The translations under genes and the position numbers were made by a program. Below the pieces are notes generated by a model. That model was not told where the DNA came from. It was given only the letters and a program-made list of their open reading frames with translations, and did no database searches. Source: Nocardioides albertanoniae (lineage in GTDB: Bacteria; Actinomycetota; Actinomycetes; Propionibacteriales; Nocardioidaceae). Taken from it: 64,000 bases of DNA. Shown in pieces: positions 17,043-25,595 of the stretch (positions are counted from its first letter, which is position 1; each line of letters starts with the position of its first letter). Location: positions 1,876,501-1,940,500 of the forward strand of contig NZ_VFOV01000001.1 of assembly GCF_006716315.1 (NCBI RefSeq), in the 5' to 3' direction.

Positions 17043-17800
17043 GCTGGATCGCCCTGCTGCTGATCGGGGTGGGCACGGTCGACTTCGCCCATGCGCTGAT
17101 CGACCCGATCAAGCAGATCCGCTGGGTGCCCGAGGCGGTCGGTGCTGCGGCGTTGGTCGTCTTCGGCCTGCTCGCCGCGCTCTTCGGGCGTGACCTGGTC
17201 GCGGTCGTCGTGGTCGCCGTGATCGTGGTGCTCTGGGGCTTCCTGGCCCACCCGCCGCAGGGGTCCGGCAGGGCGTCTCGCTCCGGTGCCCCGCTGGCGC
17301 TGCTCAGCGGCGCGATCTTCGTCGGGGTGCTGCTGGCCCCGATGGCGGGCGACGTCGCCGGCCCGGTCGCGGCCTGGGCCGAGGAGGCGCCATGGGCCTG
17401 GGTGGCGGCTGCGCGACCCGAGGCGGTGCTGCTCGCGTTCGGTGGTCTGCTGGTGCAGGTCTCGACCGGCAATGTCGTCGTGCAGCTGGTGCTCGATGTC
17501 GCCAAGGTGGCCAACCCGCTCGACGGGCTCGCGGGCAACAACCTCAAGGGCGGCCGGCTCCTGGGGCCGCTCGAGCGGCTGACGATCTTCGGGCTCGGCC
17601 TGACCGGCAGCATCGCCGCGGCCGGCCTGGTGGTCGCGGCCAAGGGTCTGATCCGCTGGCCCGAGCTGCAGTCGTTCCGCAGCGACAACCGGGAAGGCGG
17701 CGACGGTCCGAGCATCAACGACGTCACCGAATACTTCCTGGTCGGCAGCTTCGTCTCCTGGATGACCGCGCTGGTCACCCTCGCACTGGTCATCACATAG
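17039..17800 (+). CDS. DUF3307-like integral membrane protein
   Basis: The 253-residue protein has six or seven hydrophobic helices, starting MSWIALLLIGVGTVDFAHALID. The conserved-looking acidic/amide loop LDVAKVANPLDGLAGNNLKG is followed by GRLLGPLERLTIFGLGLTG and a late helix after NDVTEYFLVGSFVSWM. The ERLTIF..GL.G...A.GLV.AAK...R..EL pattern is that of DUF3307 proteins found next to SatD. The start codon overlaps the satD-like stop (ATGA), so the pair is translationally coupled and probably forms a regulator-membrane unit. No transport substrate can be named. Confidence 0.8.
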   Translation: MSWIALLLIGVGTVDFAHALIDPIKQIRWVPEAVGAAALVVFGLLAALFGRDLVAVVVVAVIVVLWGFLAHPPQGSGRASRSGAPLALLSGAIFVGVLLAPMAGDVAGPVAAWAEEAPWAWVAAARPEAVLLAFGGLLVQVSTGNVVVQLVLDVAKVANPLDGLAGNNLKGGRLLGPLERLTIFGLGLTGSIAAAGLVVAAKGLIRWPELQSFRSDNREGGDGPSINDVTEYFLVGSFVSWMTALVTLALVIT

Positions 17801-17809
17801 ATTGCGGGC

Positions 17810-18001
17810 ATGAGTGTGGGCAAGGCGCTGAGCCTTCTGATGGCCGTGGTGCTCCTCGTGGCAGGTGGCGCGCTGGCGCTGACCGGCATGGGATACCTCG
17901 GCGGAGGCGGCACGAGCACCTCATGGTCGATCATCGGCGCGGCCCTGGCGGGCTTCGGTGTGGCGCTCGCGATCTCGTCGTTCCGGGGTCCCCGCGGCTG
18001 A
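17810..18001 (+). CDS. Small two-helix membrane protein
   Basis: The 63-residue protein has two hydrophobic segments (LSLLMAVVLLVAGGALALTG and IIGAALAGFGVALAISSF) joined by a glycine/serine loop. There is no recognisable family. TAGATT (17798-17803) lies six bases before the ATG, so it may be transcribed from its own leaderless promoter inside the end of the DUF3307-like gene rather than only by read-through. The role is unknown. Confidence 0.62.
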   Translation: MSVGKALSLLMAVVLLVAGGALALTGMGYLGGGGTSTSWSIIGAALAGFGVALAISSFRGPRG

Positions 18002-18062
18002 GCCTGGCCACGCTTCGGCGCGGAGACTTCGGCTGTAACGCAGGACCGTTAGGGTTCGCAGC

Positions 18063-19400
18063 ATGGGCAAGCAACAGGACTTCGTGCTCCGTGCACTCGA
18101 AGAGCGAGACGTACGCTTCGTGCGGCTGTGGTTCACCGACGTGCTGGGCTCGTTGAAGTCGGTCGCGGTGGCTCCGGCCGAGCTCGAGAGCGCCTTCGCC
18201 GAGGGCATCGGATTCGACGGCAGTGCGATCGAGGGGTTCGCCCGGGTGACCGAGGCCGACATGCTGGCGCTGCCCGATCCGAGCACCTTCCAGATCCTGC
18301 CGTGGCGTACGGACGGCCCCTCGACGGGCCGGATGTTCTGCGACATCGTCATGCCCGACGGGTCGCCGTCCTACGCCGATCCGCGCTACGTGCTCAAGCG
18401 CACGCTGTCGAACGCGGCCGAGAAGGGCTTCACCTTCTACACCCACCCCGAGATCGAGTTCTACCTGTTCAAGGACAAGCCGGTCGGCGGCGACGAGCCG
18501 ATCCCGGTCGACTCCAGCGGCTACTTCGACCACACCGCCCAGTCGATGGGCGCCGACTTCCGGCGCGAGGCGATCACGATGCTGGAGGCCATGGGCATCT
18601 CGGTCGAATACAGCCACCACGAGGGCGGACCGGGCCAGAACGAGATCGACCTGCGCTACGCCGACGCGCTGAGCACGGCCGACAACATCATGACCTTCCG
18701 CACGGTCGTCCGTGAGGTGGCGCTGAGCCAGGACATCTGGGCGAGCTTCATGCCCAAGCCGTTCACCGACCACCCGGGGTCGGGCATGCACACCCACGTG
18801 AGCCTGTTCGAGGGCGACGCCAACGCCTTCTACGAGCCGGGCGCCGAATACCAGCTCTCCAAGACCGGCCGCAGCTTCATAGGCGGCGTGCTGCGCCACT
18901 CCGGCGAGATCACCGCGGTCACCAACCAGTGGGTCAACTCCTACAAGCGCCTGATCGGCGGGGGAGAGGCGCCGGCCCACGTCGCCTGGGGCCACAACAA
19001 CCGCTCGGCGCTGGTGCGGGTGCCGATGTACAAGCCGCTCAAGGGGCAGTCGACCCGCGTCGAGGTCAGGACCCTGGACGCCGCCTGCAACCCCTACCTG
19101 GCCTTCGCCGTGATCCTGGCCGCGGGCATGAAGGGCATCGAGGAGGGCTACGACCTGCCTCGCGAGGCCGAGGACGACGTCTGGGCGCTGACCGAGCGTG
19201 AGCGCAAGAGCCTCGGCATCGACCCGCTTCCGGAGAACCTCGACGAGGCGATCGGGATGGCCGAGGACTCCGAGCTGCTCGCCGAGACCCTCGGCGAGCA
19301 CGTCTTCGACTTCTTCCTGCGCAACAAGCGCGCCGAGTGGGCGGCCTACCGCGAGCAGGTCACTCCCTACGAGCGCTCCAAGATGCTTCCGGTGATCTGA
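18063..19400 (+). CDS. glnA2: Glutamine synthetase type I, GlnA2-like (non-adenylylated form)
   Basis: The 445-residue protein has all glutamine synthetase core motifs: FDGSAIEGF, HPEIEFYLF, GPGQNEIDLRYADAL, KPFTDHPGSGMHTHVSL and NRSALVRVP followed by RVEVRTLDAACNPYLAF. The length and the C-terminus (from LTERERKSLG to RSKMLPVI) lack the NLYxLPPE adenylylation loop of GlnA1, so this is the GlnA2/GSI-alpha-like form. It may make glutamine or, as shown for some actinobacterial GlnA paralogues, gamma-glutamylate other amines. TAGGGT lies seven bases before the ATG (leaderless). It is followed by a strong terminator, an amidotransferase and glnE, as in mycobacteria. Confidence 0.94.
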   Translation: MGKQQDFVLRALEERDVRFVRLWFTDVLGSLKSVAVAPAELESAFAEGIGFDGSAIEGFARVTEADMLALPDPSTFQILPWRTDGPSTGRMFCDIVMPDGSPSYADPRYVLKRTLSNAAEKGFTFYTHPEIEFYLFKDKPVGGDEPIPVDSSGYFDHTAQSMGADFRREAITMLEAMGISVEYSHHEGGPGQNEIDLRYADALSTADNIMTFRTVVREVALSQDIWASFMPKPFTDHPGSGMHTHVSLFEGDANAFYEPGAEYQLSKTGRSFIGGVLRHSGEITAVTNQWVNSYKRLIGGGEAPAHVAWGHNNRSALVRVPMYKPLKGQSTRVEVRTLDAACNPYLAFAVILAAGMKGIEEGYDLPREAEDDVWALTERERKSLGIDPLPENLDEAIGMAEDSELLAETLGEHVFDFFLRNKRAEWAAYREQVTPYERSKMLPVI

Positions 19401-19401
19401 G

Positions 19402-19430
19402 GGCGCCCAGCCGGGTGCCGGCTGGGCGCC
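19402..19430 (+). terminator. Hairpin terminator after glnA2
   Basis: Arms ggcgcccagcc (19402-19412) and ggctgggcgcc (19420-19430) pair perfectly over 11 bases around a 7-base loop, one base after the glnA2 stop. There is no long T-run, which is common for actinobacterial hairpin terminators. Confidence 0.75.
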
Positions 19431-19530
19431 AGCTCGCCGCCAAGTGGTTGTCAGGGCAACTCCAGCCCGATTCCACACTTCCGATCCGCTGCTGCCACAC
19501 TGGATCGAACGGGAGAGTGGGAGTGATGTC

Positions 19531-20322
19531 GTGAGTCATCCCCGAGTGCTAGTCATTCAGCACGAGGAGACAAATCCGCCGGCGATGTTCGGACACTGGC
19601 TGGCAGAGGCCGGCATGTGCGTCGACGTGTTCAGGGCCTACGCCGAACCGATCCCACCCCTGTCGTCGCTCGATATCTCCTACTCGGGGCTGTTGGTCAT
19701 GGGCGGCTCGATGGATGCCGACTCCGACCGCGAGCACCCGTGGCTCGAGGTCACCCGCGACCGCATCGCGGCTGCTGCCGAGGCAGGCATCCCGACTCTC
19801 GGTATCTGCTTGGGCCACCAGCTGGCGGCCATGGCCCTCGGAGGCACGGTCGAGCGCAGCCCGTTCGGTCTGACCGTCGACGTACGCCAGGTCACCTGGG
19901 AGCCCGAGGTGCTCTTCGACCCGCTGATGCGTCTGCTCGCGGGCGACGACAGGGCGATGCACTGGCACCAGGACGTCGTGGGTGAGCTGCCCGAGGGTGC
20001 GGTGCGGTTGGCCACCTCGATCGACGGTCAGGTGCAGGCGGCTCGGTTCGCGCCCACCGTCTGGGGCGTGCAGTTCCACCCCGAGGTGGACGCCGAGGCG
20101 GTGGCGCTCTGGGCCGGCAAGTCCGGCGAAGAGCTCTCACGCATCGGGCGCACCGCCGAAGACGTGATCGCCTCGGCCACCTTCGCGGAGAAGGAGCTGA
20201 TCAAGACGTGGCAGCCGCTGGCCTTCGGGTTCGCCCGCCTGGTCCGTGAGCGCAGCGCGGCGGTAGCCCCTGGTGGGGGCCCCGGAGGCTTCTCCCCGAC
20301 GCGGAGATCCTGGAGCGCCTGA
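19531..20322 (+). CDS. Class I glutamine amidotransferase-like protein
   Basis: This stand-alone class I amidotransferase has 263 residues. The nucleophile elbow is GICLGHQLAAMALGG and the catalytic His-Glu is in WGVQFHPEVD. The N-terminal strand RVLVIQHEETNPPAMFGHWL is typical of the GMP-synthase-like/YfeJ subfamily. GTG 19531 has a gggag site eight bases upstream. It lies between glnA2 and glnE, so it may act on glutamine-derived compounds such as gamma-glutamyl amines, but that is inferred only from position. The last 20 residues, after VRERSAAVAP, look like an unstructured tail. Confidence 0.87.
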   Translation: MSHPRVLVIQHEETNPPAMFGHWLAEAGMCVDVFRAYAEPIPPLSSLDISYSGLLVMGGSMDADSDREHPWLEVTRDRIAAAAEAGIPTLGICLGHQLAAMALGGTVERSPFGLTVDVRQVTWEPEVLFDPLMRLLAGDDRAMHWHQDVVGELPEGAVRLATSIDGQVQAARFAPTVWGVQFHPEVDAEAVALWAGKSGEELSRIGRTAEDVIASATFAEKELIKTWQPLAFGFARLVRERSAAVAPGGGPGGFSPTRRSWSA

Positions 20323-20389
20323 GCCGGCGTTTCGACATTTCTCCGCTCCCCTCGAACGAGCGGGAGGGGCCAACGACCATAATGGCCCT

Positions 20390-20440
20390 ATGGCGTCGAC
20401 CCCGTGTTCAGTCCGTTGCGCGACGGAGCCGCAGGTATGA
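20390..20440 (+). CDS. Possible leaderless 16-codon upstream ORF overlapping glnE start
   Basis: An ATG at 20390 lies six bases after CATAAT (20378-20383), a good -10, so the transcript should start at or near this codon. It encodes MASTPCSVRCATEPQV and stops in TGA that overlaps the proposed glnE ATG (gtATGA at 20437). This could couple glnE translation to ribosomes loading on the leaderless ORF. It holds two cysteines. It is too short to prove from sequence alone. Confidence 0.4.
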   Translation: MASTPCSVRCATEPQV

Positions 20441-23403
20441 CGAGCAAAGGCGAGCTGCTACGGCTGGGCTTCAACGACCCTGAGTCGGCCTTCGGCACGG
20501 TCGAGGGGCTCGGGTCCGGGATCGACGAGCTGTTGGCGATCCTGGGGCAGGCCGCCGACCCCGATGCCGCCCTCGACGGGCTGGCGATGCTGACCGAGTC
20601 CGAGGGCGACGGCTTCCTCGACGAGCTCGCCGGCGACGAGGGCACCGCGATGCGGCTGGTCTCCGTGCTGGGCGCCTCACCTGCGTTGACCGACCATCTC
20701 GCCCGCCATCCCGAGCACTGGCGCGAGCTGGCCGATCCGACCCTCGGCACGACCAGGCCTGCGGCGTACCTCTTCCGGGCCTCGCTGCTGCGGGCCGTCG
20801 GCGCCGAGCCGGCCGACGAGAATCCGGTCGCCACGCTCGCCGACGCCGAGGCGGTCGACGCGCTGCGGGTCGAATACCGTCGCTGGCTGCTTCGGCTGGC
20901 TGCTCGCGACCTCGCTCACGAGATGCCGGTCGACGACGTCGCCGCGGAGCTCTCCGACCTGGCCTGCTCGACCCTCGACGCCGCGCTCTCGGTGGCCCGT
21001 GCGCGAGTGGGGGAGGAGGCCGCCGCCGTCCGGTTCGCGGTGATCGCGATGGGCAAGTGCGGCGGGCACGAGCTCAACTACGTCTCCGACGTCGACGTCA
21101 TCTTCGTGCACGAGGCCGCCGACGGTGTCGATGACGACGTCGCGCTCCGGGTCGCCGCCCAGCTGGGCAGCCACCTGATGCAGGTCTGCTCCGACCACAC
21201 CGGCGAGGGCTCGATCTGGCCGGTCGACGCGGCGCTGCGCCCCGAGGGCAAGGCCGGCGCGCTCTCGCGCACGATCACGGGGCACGTCGGCTACTACGAG
21301 CGCTGGGCGAGCACCTGGGAGTTCCAGGCGCTGCTCAAGGCGCGGGCAGCCGCCGGAGATATCGAGCTGGGCCAGGCCTACGTCGCCGCGGTCAACCCGT
21401 TCGTGTGGAAGGCCGCCGAGCGCGAAGGGTTCGTCGGCGACACCCAGGCGATGAGGCGCCGGGTCATCGCCCACATCCCCTCCCGCAACGCCAACCGCGA
21501 GCTCAAGCTCGGCGCCGGGGGACTGCGAGACGTCGAGTTCGCCGTGCAGCTGCTGCAGCTGGTGCACGGTCGAGCCGACACCGGGATCCGTGAGCCCACA
21601 ACGCTCTCGGCCCTGGCGGCGCTGACCAGGTCGGGCTACGTCGGGCGCGAGGACGGCGAGGCCATGCACGAGGCGTACGCGTTCCTGCGGCGCATGGAGC
21701 ATCGCCTCCAGCTCTACCGGCTCCAGCGCACCCACGTCGTGCCCGACGACGAGGAGTCGCTGCGTTGGCTGGCGCGGGCCCTCGGCTACCTGCGCGACCC
21801 GGTGGCGCGGCTGCAGAAGGAGTGGTCGCACCAGCGCATCGAGGTGCGGCGCCTCCACGAGAAGCTCTTCTACCGACCGTTGCTCGACGCCGTCGCCCGG
21901 ATCCCGTCCGGGCAGGTCCACCTGTCGACGAAGGCAGCCGAGGAGCGGCTGACCGCACTCGGCTACGCCGACCCCAAGGCCGCGCTGCGGCACCTCGAGG
22001 CGCTCACCAAGGGCGTCTCCCGGCGTGCCGCGCTCCAGCGCGCGCTGCTGCCGGTGATGCTGGAGTGGCTCTCGGAGGGCGCCGACCCTGATGCCGGGCT
22101 CTTCGGCTTCCGCCGGATCTCCGACGCGCTGGGGGCCACGCCCTGGTATCTGCGCTCCCTGCGCGACGAGGGTCTGGTCGCGCAGCACTTCGCCGCGATC
22201 CTGTCGACCTCGCGCTACACCACCGCGCTGCTCGAGCGTGAGCCCGAGGCGCTGCGCCTGCTGGGCCACGACCTGGCGCCGCTCTCCGCGGAGGCGCTGA
22301 CCGACGAGATGGTCGCGCGTGCCGCCCGGCGGCGCACGACGACCACGGCCGAGGAGGCCGTACGCCACGTGCGCGCCATCCGGCGGCGCGAGCTGTTCCG
22401 CATCTCGGCCGCCGAGCTCGTCGGGGAGACGGGGATCGACACCATCGGCGCCGCGCTGTCCCGGCTGACCGACGCCACCCTCGAGGCGACGCTGCGCACG
22501 GTCATCGCCGACGAGCTGGCTCGCCGCGAGATGGCCGAGCCGCCCACCCGGATCGCGATCATCGCGATGGGCCGCTACGGCGGTTTCGAGCTCTCCTACG
22601 CCTCCGACGCCGACGTGCTCTTCGTGCACCGGCCGGTCGACGGGGCCGACCCCGACACCGCCACCCAGTTCGCGCTCAAGGTCATCTCCGACCTGCGCCG
22701 GCTCCTCGCGCTGCCGGGTGCCGACCCGCCCCTCGAGCTCGACGCCAACCTCCGCCCGGAGGGACGGCAGGGTGCGCTGGTGCGCACCCTGCCCGCCTAC
22801 GCCTCCTACTACGCGAAGTGGTCGGGCATCTGGGAGGCGCAGGCGCTGCTGCGCGCCGACGCGGTCGTCGGTGACCCGCAGGTGCGCGAGGAGTTCATCA
22901 AGATGATCGATCCACTGCGCTACCCCGAGGGCGGGCTCACCGAGGACGAGATCGTCGAGGTGCGCCGCATCAAGGGGCGCGTCGACCACGAGCGCCTCCC
23001 GCGCGGCGCGGACCCCAACACTCACCTCAAGCTCGGCCGCGGTGGTCTCGCCGACATCGAGTGGACCGCCCAGCTGCTGCAGATGAGGTTTGCCCACGAG
23101 GTCCCGGGGCTGCGCACGACGCGCACGCTCGAGGCCCTCGAAGCCGCCCGAGAGGCCTCGCTGATCGAGGCCGACGACGCCGAGACCCTCATCGACGCGT
23201 GGCGGATGGTCAGCCGGGTCCGCAACGCGGTCACCCTGGTGCGCGGCCGGCCGTCCGACTCGCTCCCGGCGGGGCCGCTCGAGCAGCACGCGGTCGGCTC
23301 GATCCTCGGCTATCCGGCCGGGTCGACCGACGAGCTCGTCAACGACTACCTGCGGATGACGCGCCTCGCCCACGGCGTGGTCGAGCGGGTCTTCTGGGAG
23401 TGA
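20437..23403 (+). CDS. glnE: Bifunctional glutamine synthetase adenylyltransferase/adenylyl-removing enzyme
   Basis: The 988-residue enzyme adds AMP to, and removes it from, a glutamine synthetase tyrosine. Two nucleotidyltransferase domains are evident. The N-terminal one reads VIAMGKCGGHELNYVSDVDV (starting near residue 200) and the C-terminal one IIAMGRYGGFELSYASDADV; each has the G..EL..SD.D metal site. Each is followed by a GlnD-type helical domain with GAGGLRDVEF or GRGGLADIEW. ATG 20437 has a ggag site eight bases upstream and overlaps a short upstream ORF; GTG 20404 is the alternative. The adjacent GlnA2 lacks the target tyrosine loop, so the substrate must be a GlnA1 elsewhere. Confidence 0.96.
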   Translation: MTSKGELLRLGFNDPESAFGTVEGLGSGIDELLAILGQAADPDAALDGLAMLTESEGDGFLDELAGDEGTAMRLVSVLGASPALTDHLARHPEHWRELADPTLGTTRPAAYLFRASLLRAVGAEPADENPVATLADAEAVDALRVEYRRWLLRLAARDLAHEMPVDDVAAELSDLACSTLDAALSVARARVGEEAAAVRFAVIAMGKCGGHELNYVSDVDVIFVHEAADGVDDDVALRVAAQLGSHLMQVCSDHTGEGSIWPVDAALRPEGKAGALSRTITGHVGYYERWASTWEFQALLKARAAAGDIELGQAYVAAVNPFVWKAAEREGFVGDTQAMRRRVIAHIPSRNANRELKLGAGGLRDVEFAVQLLQLVHGRADTGIREPTTLSALAALTRSGYVGREDGEAMHEAYAFLRRMEHRLQLYRLQRTHVVPDDEESLRWLARALGYLRDPVARLQKEWSHQRIEVRRLHEKLFYRPLLDAVARIPSGQVHLSTKAAEERLTALGYADPKAALRHLEALTKGVSRRAALQRALLPVMLEWLSEGADPDAGLFGFRRISDALGATPWYLRSLRDEGLVAQHFAAILSTSRYTTALLEREPEALRLLGHDLAPLSAEALTDEMVARAARRRTTTTAEEAVRHVRAIRRRELFRISAAELVGETGIDTIGAALSRLTDATLEATLRTVIADELARREMAEPPTRIAIIAMGRYGGFELSYASDADVLFVHRPVDGADPDTATQFALKVISDLRRLLALPGADPPLELDANLRPEGRQGALVRTLPAYASYYAKWSGIWEAQALLRADAVVGDPQVREEFIKMIDPLRYPEGGLTEDEIVEVRRIKGRVDHERLPRGADPNTHLKLGRGGLADIEWTAQLLQMRFAHEVPGLRTTRTLEALEAAREASLIEADDAETLIDAWRMVSRVRNAVTLVRGRPSDSLPAGPLEQHAVGSILGYPAGSTDELVNDYLRMTRLAHGVVERVFWE

Positions 23404-23431
23404 GGGCTGACCTCTCGACGGGCGCGGGAGG

Positions 23432-24706
23432 CTACAGGTTGTTGTTGCGGGGCGGCAGCCATCCCGGCGTACGCTGCGGGCGCGGCTGACCCTGGGCGGG
23501 CGGCTGGCCGGCGTTGTTGTCGAGCTCTCCGTCTTGGGGGTTGAACCGATCCGCCCGCCGCGCGGGGAAGCTGTTGGAGGCGCCCTGCGCGTAGGGCCGT
23601 GGGGTCCAGCGGCCGTTCTGGGGGCGGAGCTGCGTCGGGCGCTGTGCGGGTCGCTGGCCCTGCTGCTCGGCCGGGTTCTGGGCCGGGTTCTGCGCTGGGT
23701 TCTGGGCCGGGTCCTGGCCACCGTTGCGGCCCTGGTGGTAGCGGGCCGCCGGGCGCTGGCCGAACATCTGGCCGATGCCCCTGGGGGCCACCTGAGCGGC
23801 CCGTGGGTCGTCGGGGGCGGGCGGCTGACGCACGGGCAGCGGCTCCAGGGCCCGTGAGGAGGCGCCGCGGCCCTGGTCCAGCCCGTAGTGGGATCCGGAG
23901 GTGGTCGCGAGGTGGCCGGCGTCGGGCTCCCCTGACCTCGCGGCGTTCTCGGGGGGCCAGGCCGTGTTGAGGTCGTCGTCGATGCCGGCGAACATTGTGC
24001 CGAAGGCGATCACGATCAGCATGCCGGCGGAGATCGCGAAGATCGGCATCGCCAGGTAGACCGGGTCGGTGCCGTTCGCGTGGGCGAACGTGTCCTTGTC
24101 GGTGCTGTGGATCTCGAGCGCGAGCATCCCGGTGTAGTGCATGACGCAGACACCGATACCCATGATGATCGCGGCGCCGATGCGCATCAGCCGTGTGGTG
24201 ACGGTGAAGGCGAAGAAGAGCGCGAGCGCCGATGCGGCCAGGGCGATGAGCACGGAGGTGACCACGACGAGCGGCTTCCAGACCATCTCGCCGCCCATCT
24301 TCATCGCATACATCCCGGTGTAGTGCATCGCGCAGACCCCGGCGCCGGTCACCAGACCGCCCACGACATAGCCGGGGGTGCCTCGCAGGGCCGTCGCGAT
24401 CAGCAGCCCGACGATCGCGGCGACGATGGCCACGGCGAGCGAGATGAGCGTGGTGCCGATGTCGAGCGCGTAGGCCACATGACTGTCGAAGGCGAGCATG
24501 CCGATGAAGTGCATCGACCAGATGGCACCGCCGCCGATCGAGGCGGCCGCGCCGAGGAGCCACAGCCACGACGTGCTGCCTGTGCGTCGACGCGCACGGT
24601 TCGCACAGGTCAGTCCGACCCACGAACCGAGAACCGAGATGATGAACGACATCCCGACCAGGGGCTGGCTGAACGCCCCGATCGTGACTTCCTCGATGTT
24701 GGTCAC
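23432..24706 (-). CDS. MHYT-domain membrane sensor protein with Q/N/P-rich tail
   Basis: The 424-residue protein has about seven membrane helices in the first 250 residues. Three MHYT motifs (MHFIGM, MHYTGM, MHYTGM) sit at the outer ends of helices, where they are thought to bind copper or sense a diatomic gas. The cytoplasmic tail, from about residue 250, is disordered and rich in Pro, Gln, Asn and Arg, with a QNPA repeat. No GGDEF, EAL or kinase domain is attached, unlike classical MHYT sensors, so output would need a partner. It is convergent with glnE, 28 bases away. Confidence 0.9.
   Translation of the reverse strand: MTNIEEVTIGAFSQPLVGMSFIISVLGSWVGLTCANRARRRTGSTSWLWLLGAAASIGGGAIWSMHFIGMLAFDSHVAYALDIGTTLISLAVAIVAAIVGLLIATALRGTPGYVVGGLVTGAGVCAMHYTGMYAMKMGGEMVWKPLVVVTSVLIALAASALALFFAFTVTTRLMRIGAAIIMGIGVCVMHYTGMLALEIHSTDKDTFAHANGTDPVYLAMPIFAISAGMLIVIAFGTMFAGIDDDLNTAWPPENAARSGEPDAGHLATTSGSHYGLDQGRGASSRALEPLPVRQPPAPDDPRAAQVAPRGIGQMFGQRPAARYHQGRNGGQDPAQNPAQNPAQNPAEQQGQRPAQRPTQLRPQNGRWTPRPYAQGASNSFPARRADRFNPQDGELDNNAGQPPAQGQPRPQRTPGWLPPRNNNL
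23670..23720. repeat. 12-bp tandem repeat inside the MHYT gene
   Basis: About four units close to gggttctgggcc run head to tail. On the minus strand they encode QNPA repeats in the disordered tail. The last unit has drifted (ttc to tcc). Such a repeat could vary in number by slippage. Confidence 0.7.
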
Positions 24707-24889
24707 GCTGCTGAACTCCCTCTCGTTCCTCGCCGACGTGGGGGATGGGCGAGGTAGGACAGGAACACCTCGGAGGCCCTCTGCGAATATCCGAGACGTA
24801 CCCGTGTCTGTCTGATCATGCGGTTGTTGCGTGGGTCACAATAGGTGAACAAGTGCCTCCAACACGCGCCGGGGTATGCTTTTTCCGGT

Positions 24890-25585
24890 ATGCGGGAAGA
24901 TCTTTACGTCCTCGAGTTGGACGAGATGCAACAGTCCGCCGTCGATCTCGAGGACCCGACTCATCTCTTTTTCGATTACACGCGACGCATCGGCGACATC
25001 ATCGACCGACTTCCGGACGGACCGCTGCGAGTGGTGCACGTCGGCGGCGCTGCGATGACCTTACCGCGTTATGTCCATGCGACCCGACCGCGCTCGTCGC
25101 AGATCGTGCTCGAGCCCTCCACCGAGCTCGTCGAGCGAGTGCGGGCCGAGGCGCCGTTGCCGCCGCGCAGCGGCATCAAGGTCCGTCCCGTCGACGGTTT
25201 GAACGGCATGCGCAGCGTACGCGACGGATTCGCCGACCTCGTCATCCTCGACGCCTTCGACCGCGCCCGCACCCCGACCGAGCTCACCTCGGCGGCATTC
25301 GTCGAGGACGTACGCCGCGCGCTGTCGCCGGGCGGGGTCTTCGTCGCCAACCTCGTCGACCGGGCGCCTTTCACCAGGGTGCGTGACTTCGTCGCCGCGG
25401 CGCGCGACCTCGGCTCGATGGCCATCGGCGTGGAGCCGGCGACCGCCAAGGGCCGCCGCTCCGGCAACCTGGTGATCGCCTGCGGCACCCTGCCGCCCGC
25501 TCCGTTCGGCACCCCGCCACCGATGGAGTACCGCACGTTCAGCGGCCGCGCGGTCGCCGACTCCTTCGGTGGCGGCAGGCCGTAA
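24890..25585 (+). CDS. Spermidine-synthase-like SAM methyltransferase-fold protein
   Basis: The 231-residue protein has a Rossmann SAM-binding fold: LRVVHVGGAAMTLPRYV (motif I with the GG pair), QIVLEPSTELVERV (acidic end of strand 2), DGFADLVILDAFDRAR (motif IV) and RALSPGGVFVANLVD (post-motif). The layout matches the spermidine synthase-like/fused MFS group of actinobacterial proteins, which often lack the catalytic Asp of true polyamine synthases. TATGCT (24875-24880) lies nine bases before the ATG, with no Shine-Dalgarno, which suggests a leaderless or very short leader. Methyltransferase versus polyamine synthase remains open. Confidence 0.82.
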   Translation: MREDLYVLELDEMQQSAVDLEDPTHLFFDYTRRIGDIIDRLPDGPLRVVHVGGAAMTLPRYVHATRPRSSQIVLEPSTELVERVRAEAPLPPRSGIKVRPVDGLNGMRSVRDGFADLVILDAFDRARTPTELTSAAFVEDVRRALSPGGVFVANLVDRAPFTRVRDFVAAARDLGSMAIGVEPATAKGRRSGNLVIACGTLPPAPFGTPPPMEYRTFSGRAVADSFGGGRP

Positions 25586-25595
25586 CCTCTACAGC

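Noticed and set aside
23670..23720. Possible CRISPR or intergenic repeat array
   Set aside because: The 12-bp units have no spacers and encode QNPA repeats in a gene.
20677..23721. 1014-codon minus-strand frame opposite glnE
   Set aside because: Antisense shadow; composition is Arg/Gly/Val-rich and no motif is visible, while glnE has both nucleotidyltransferase domains.
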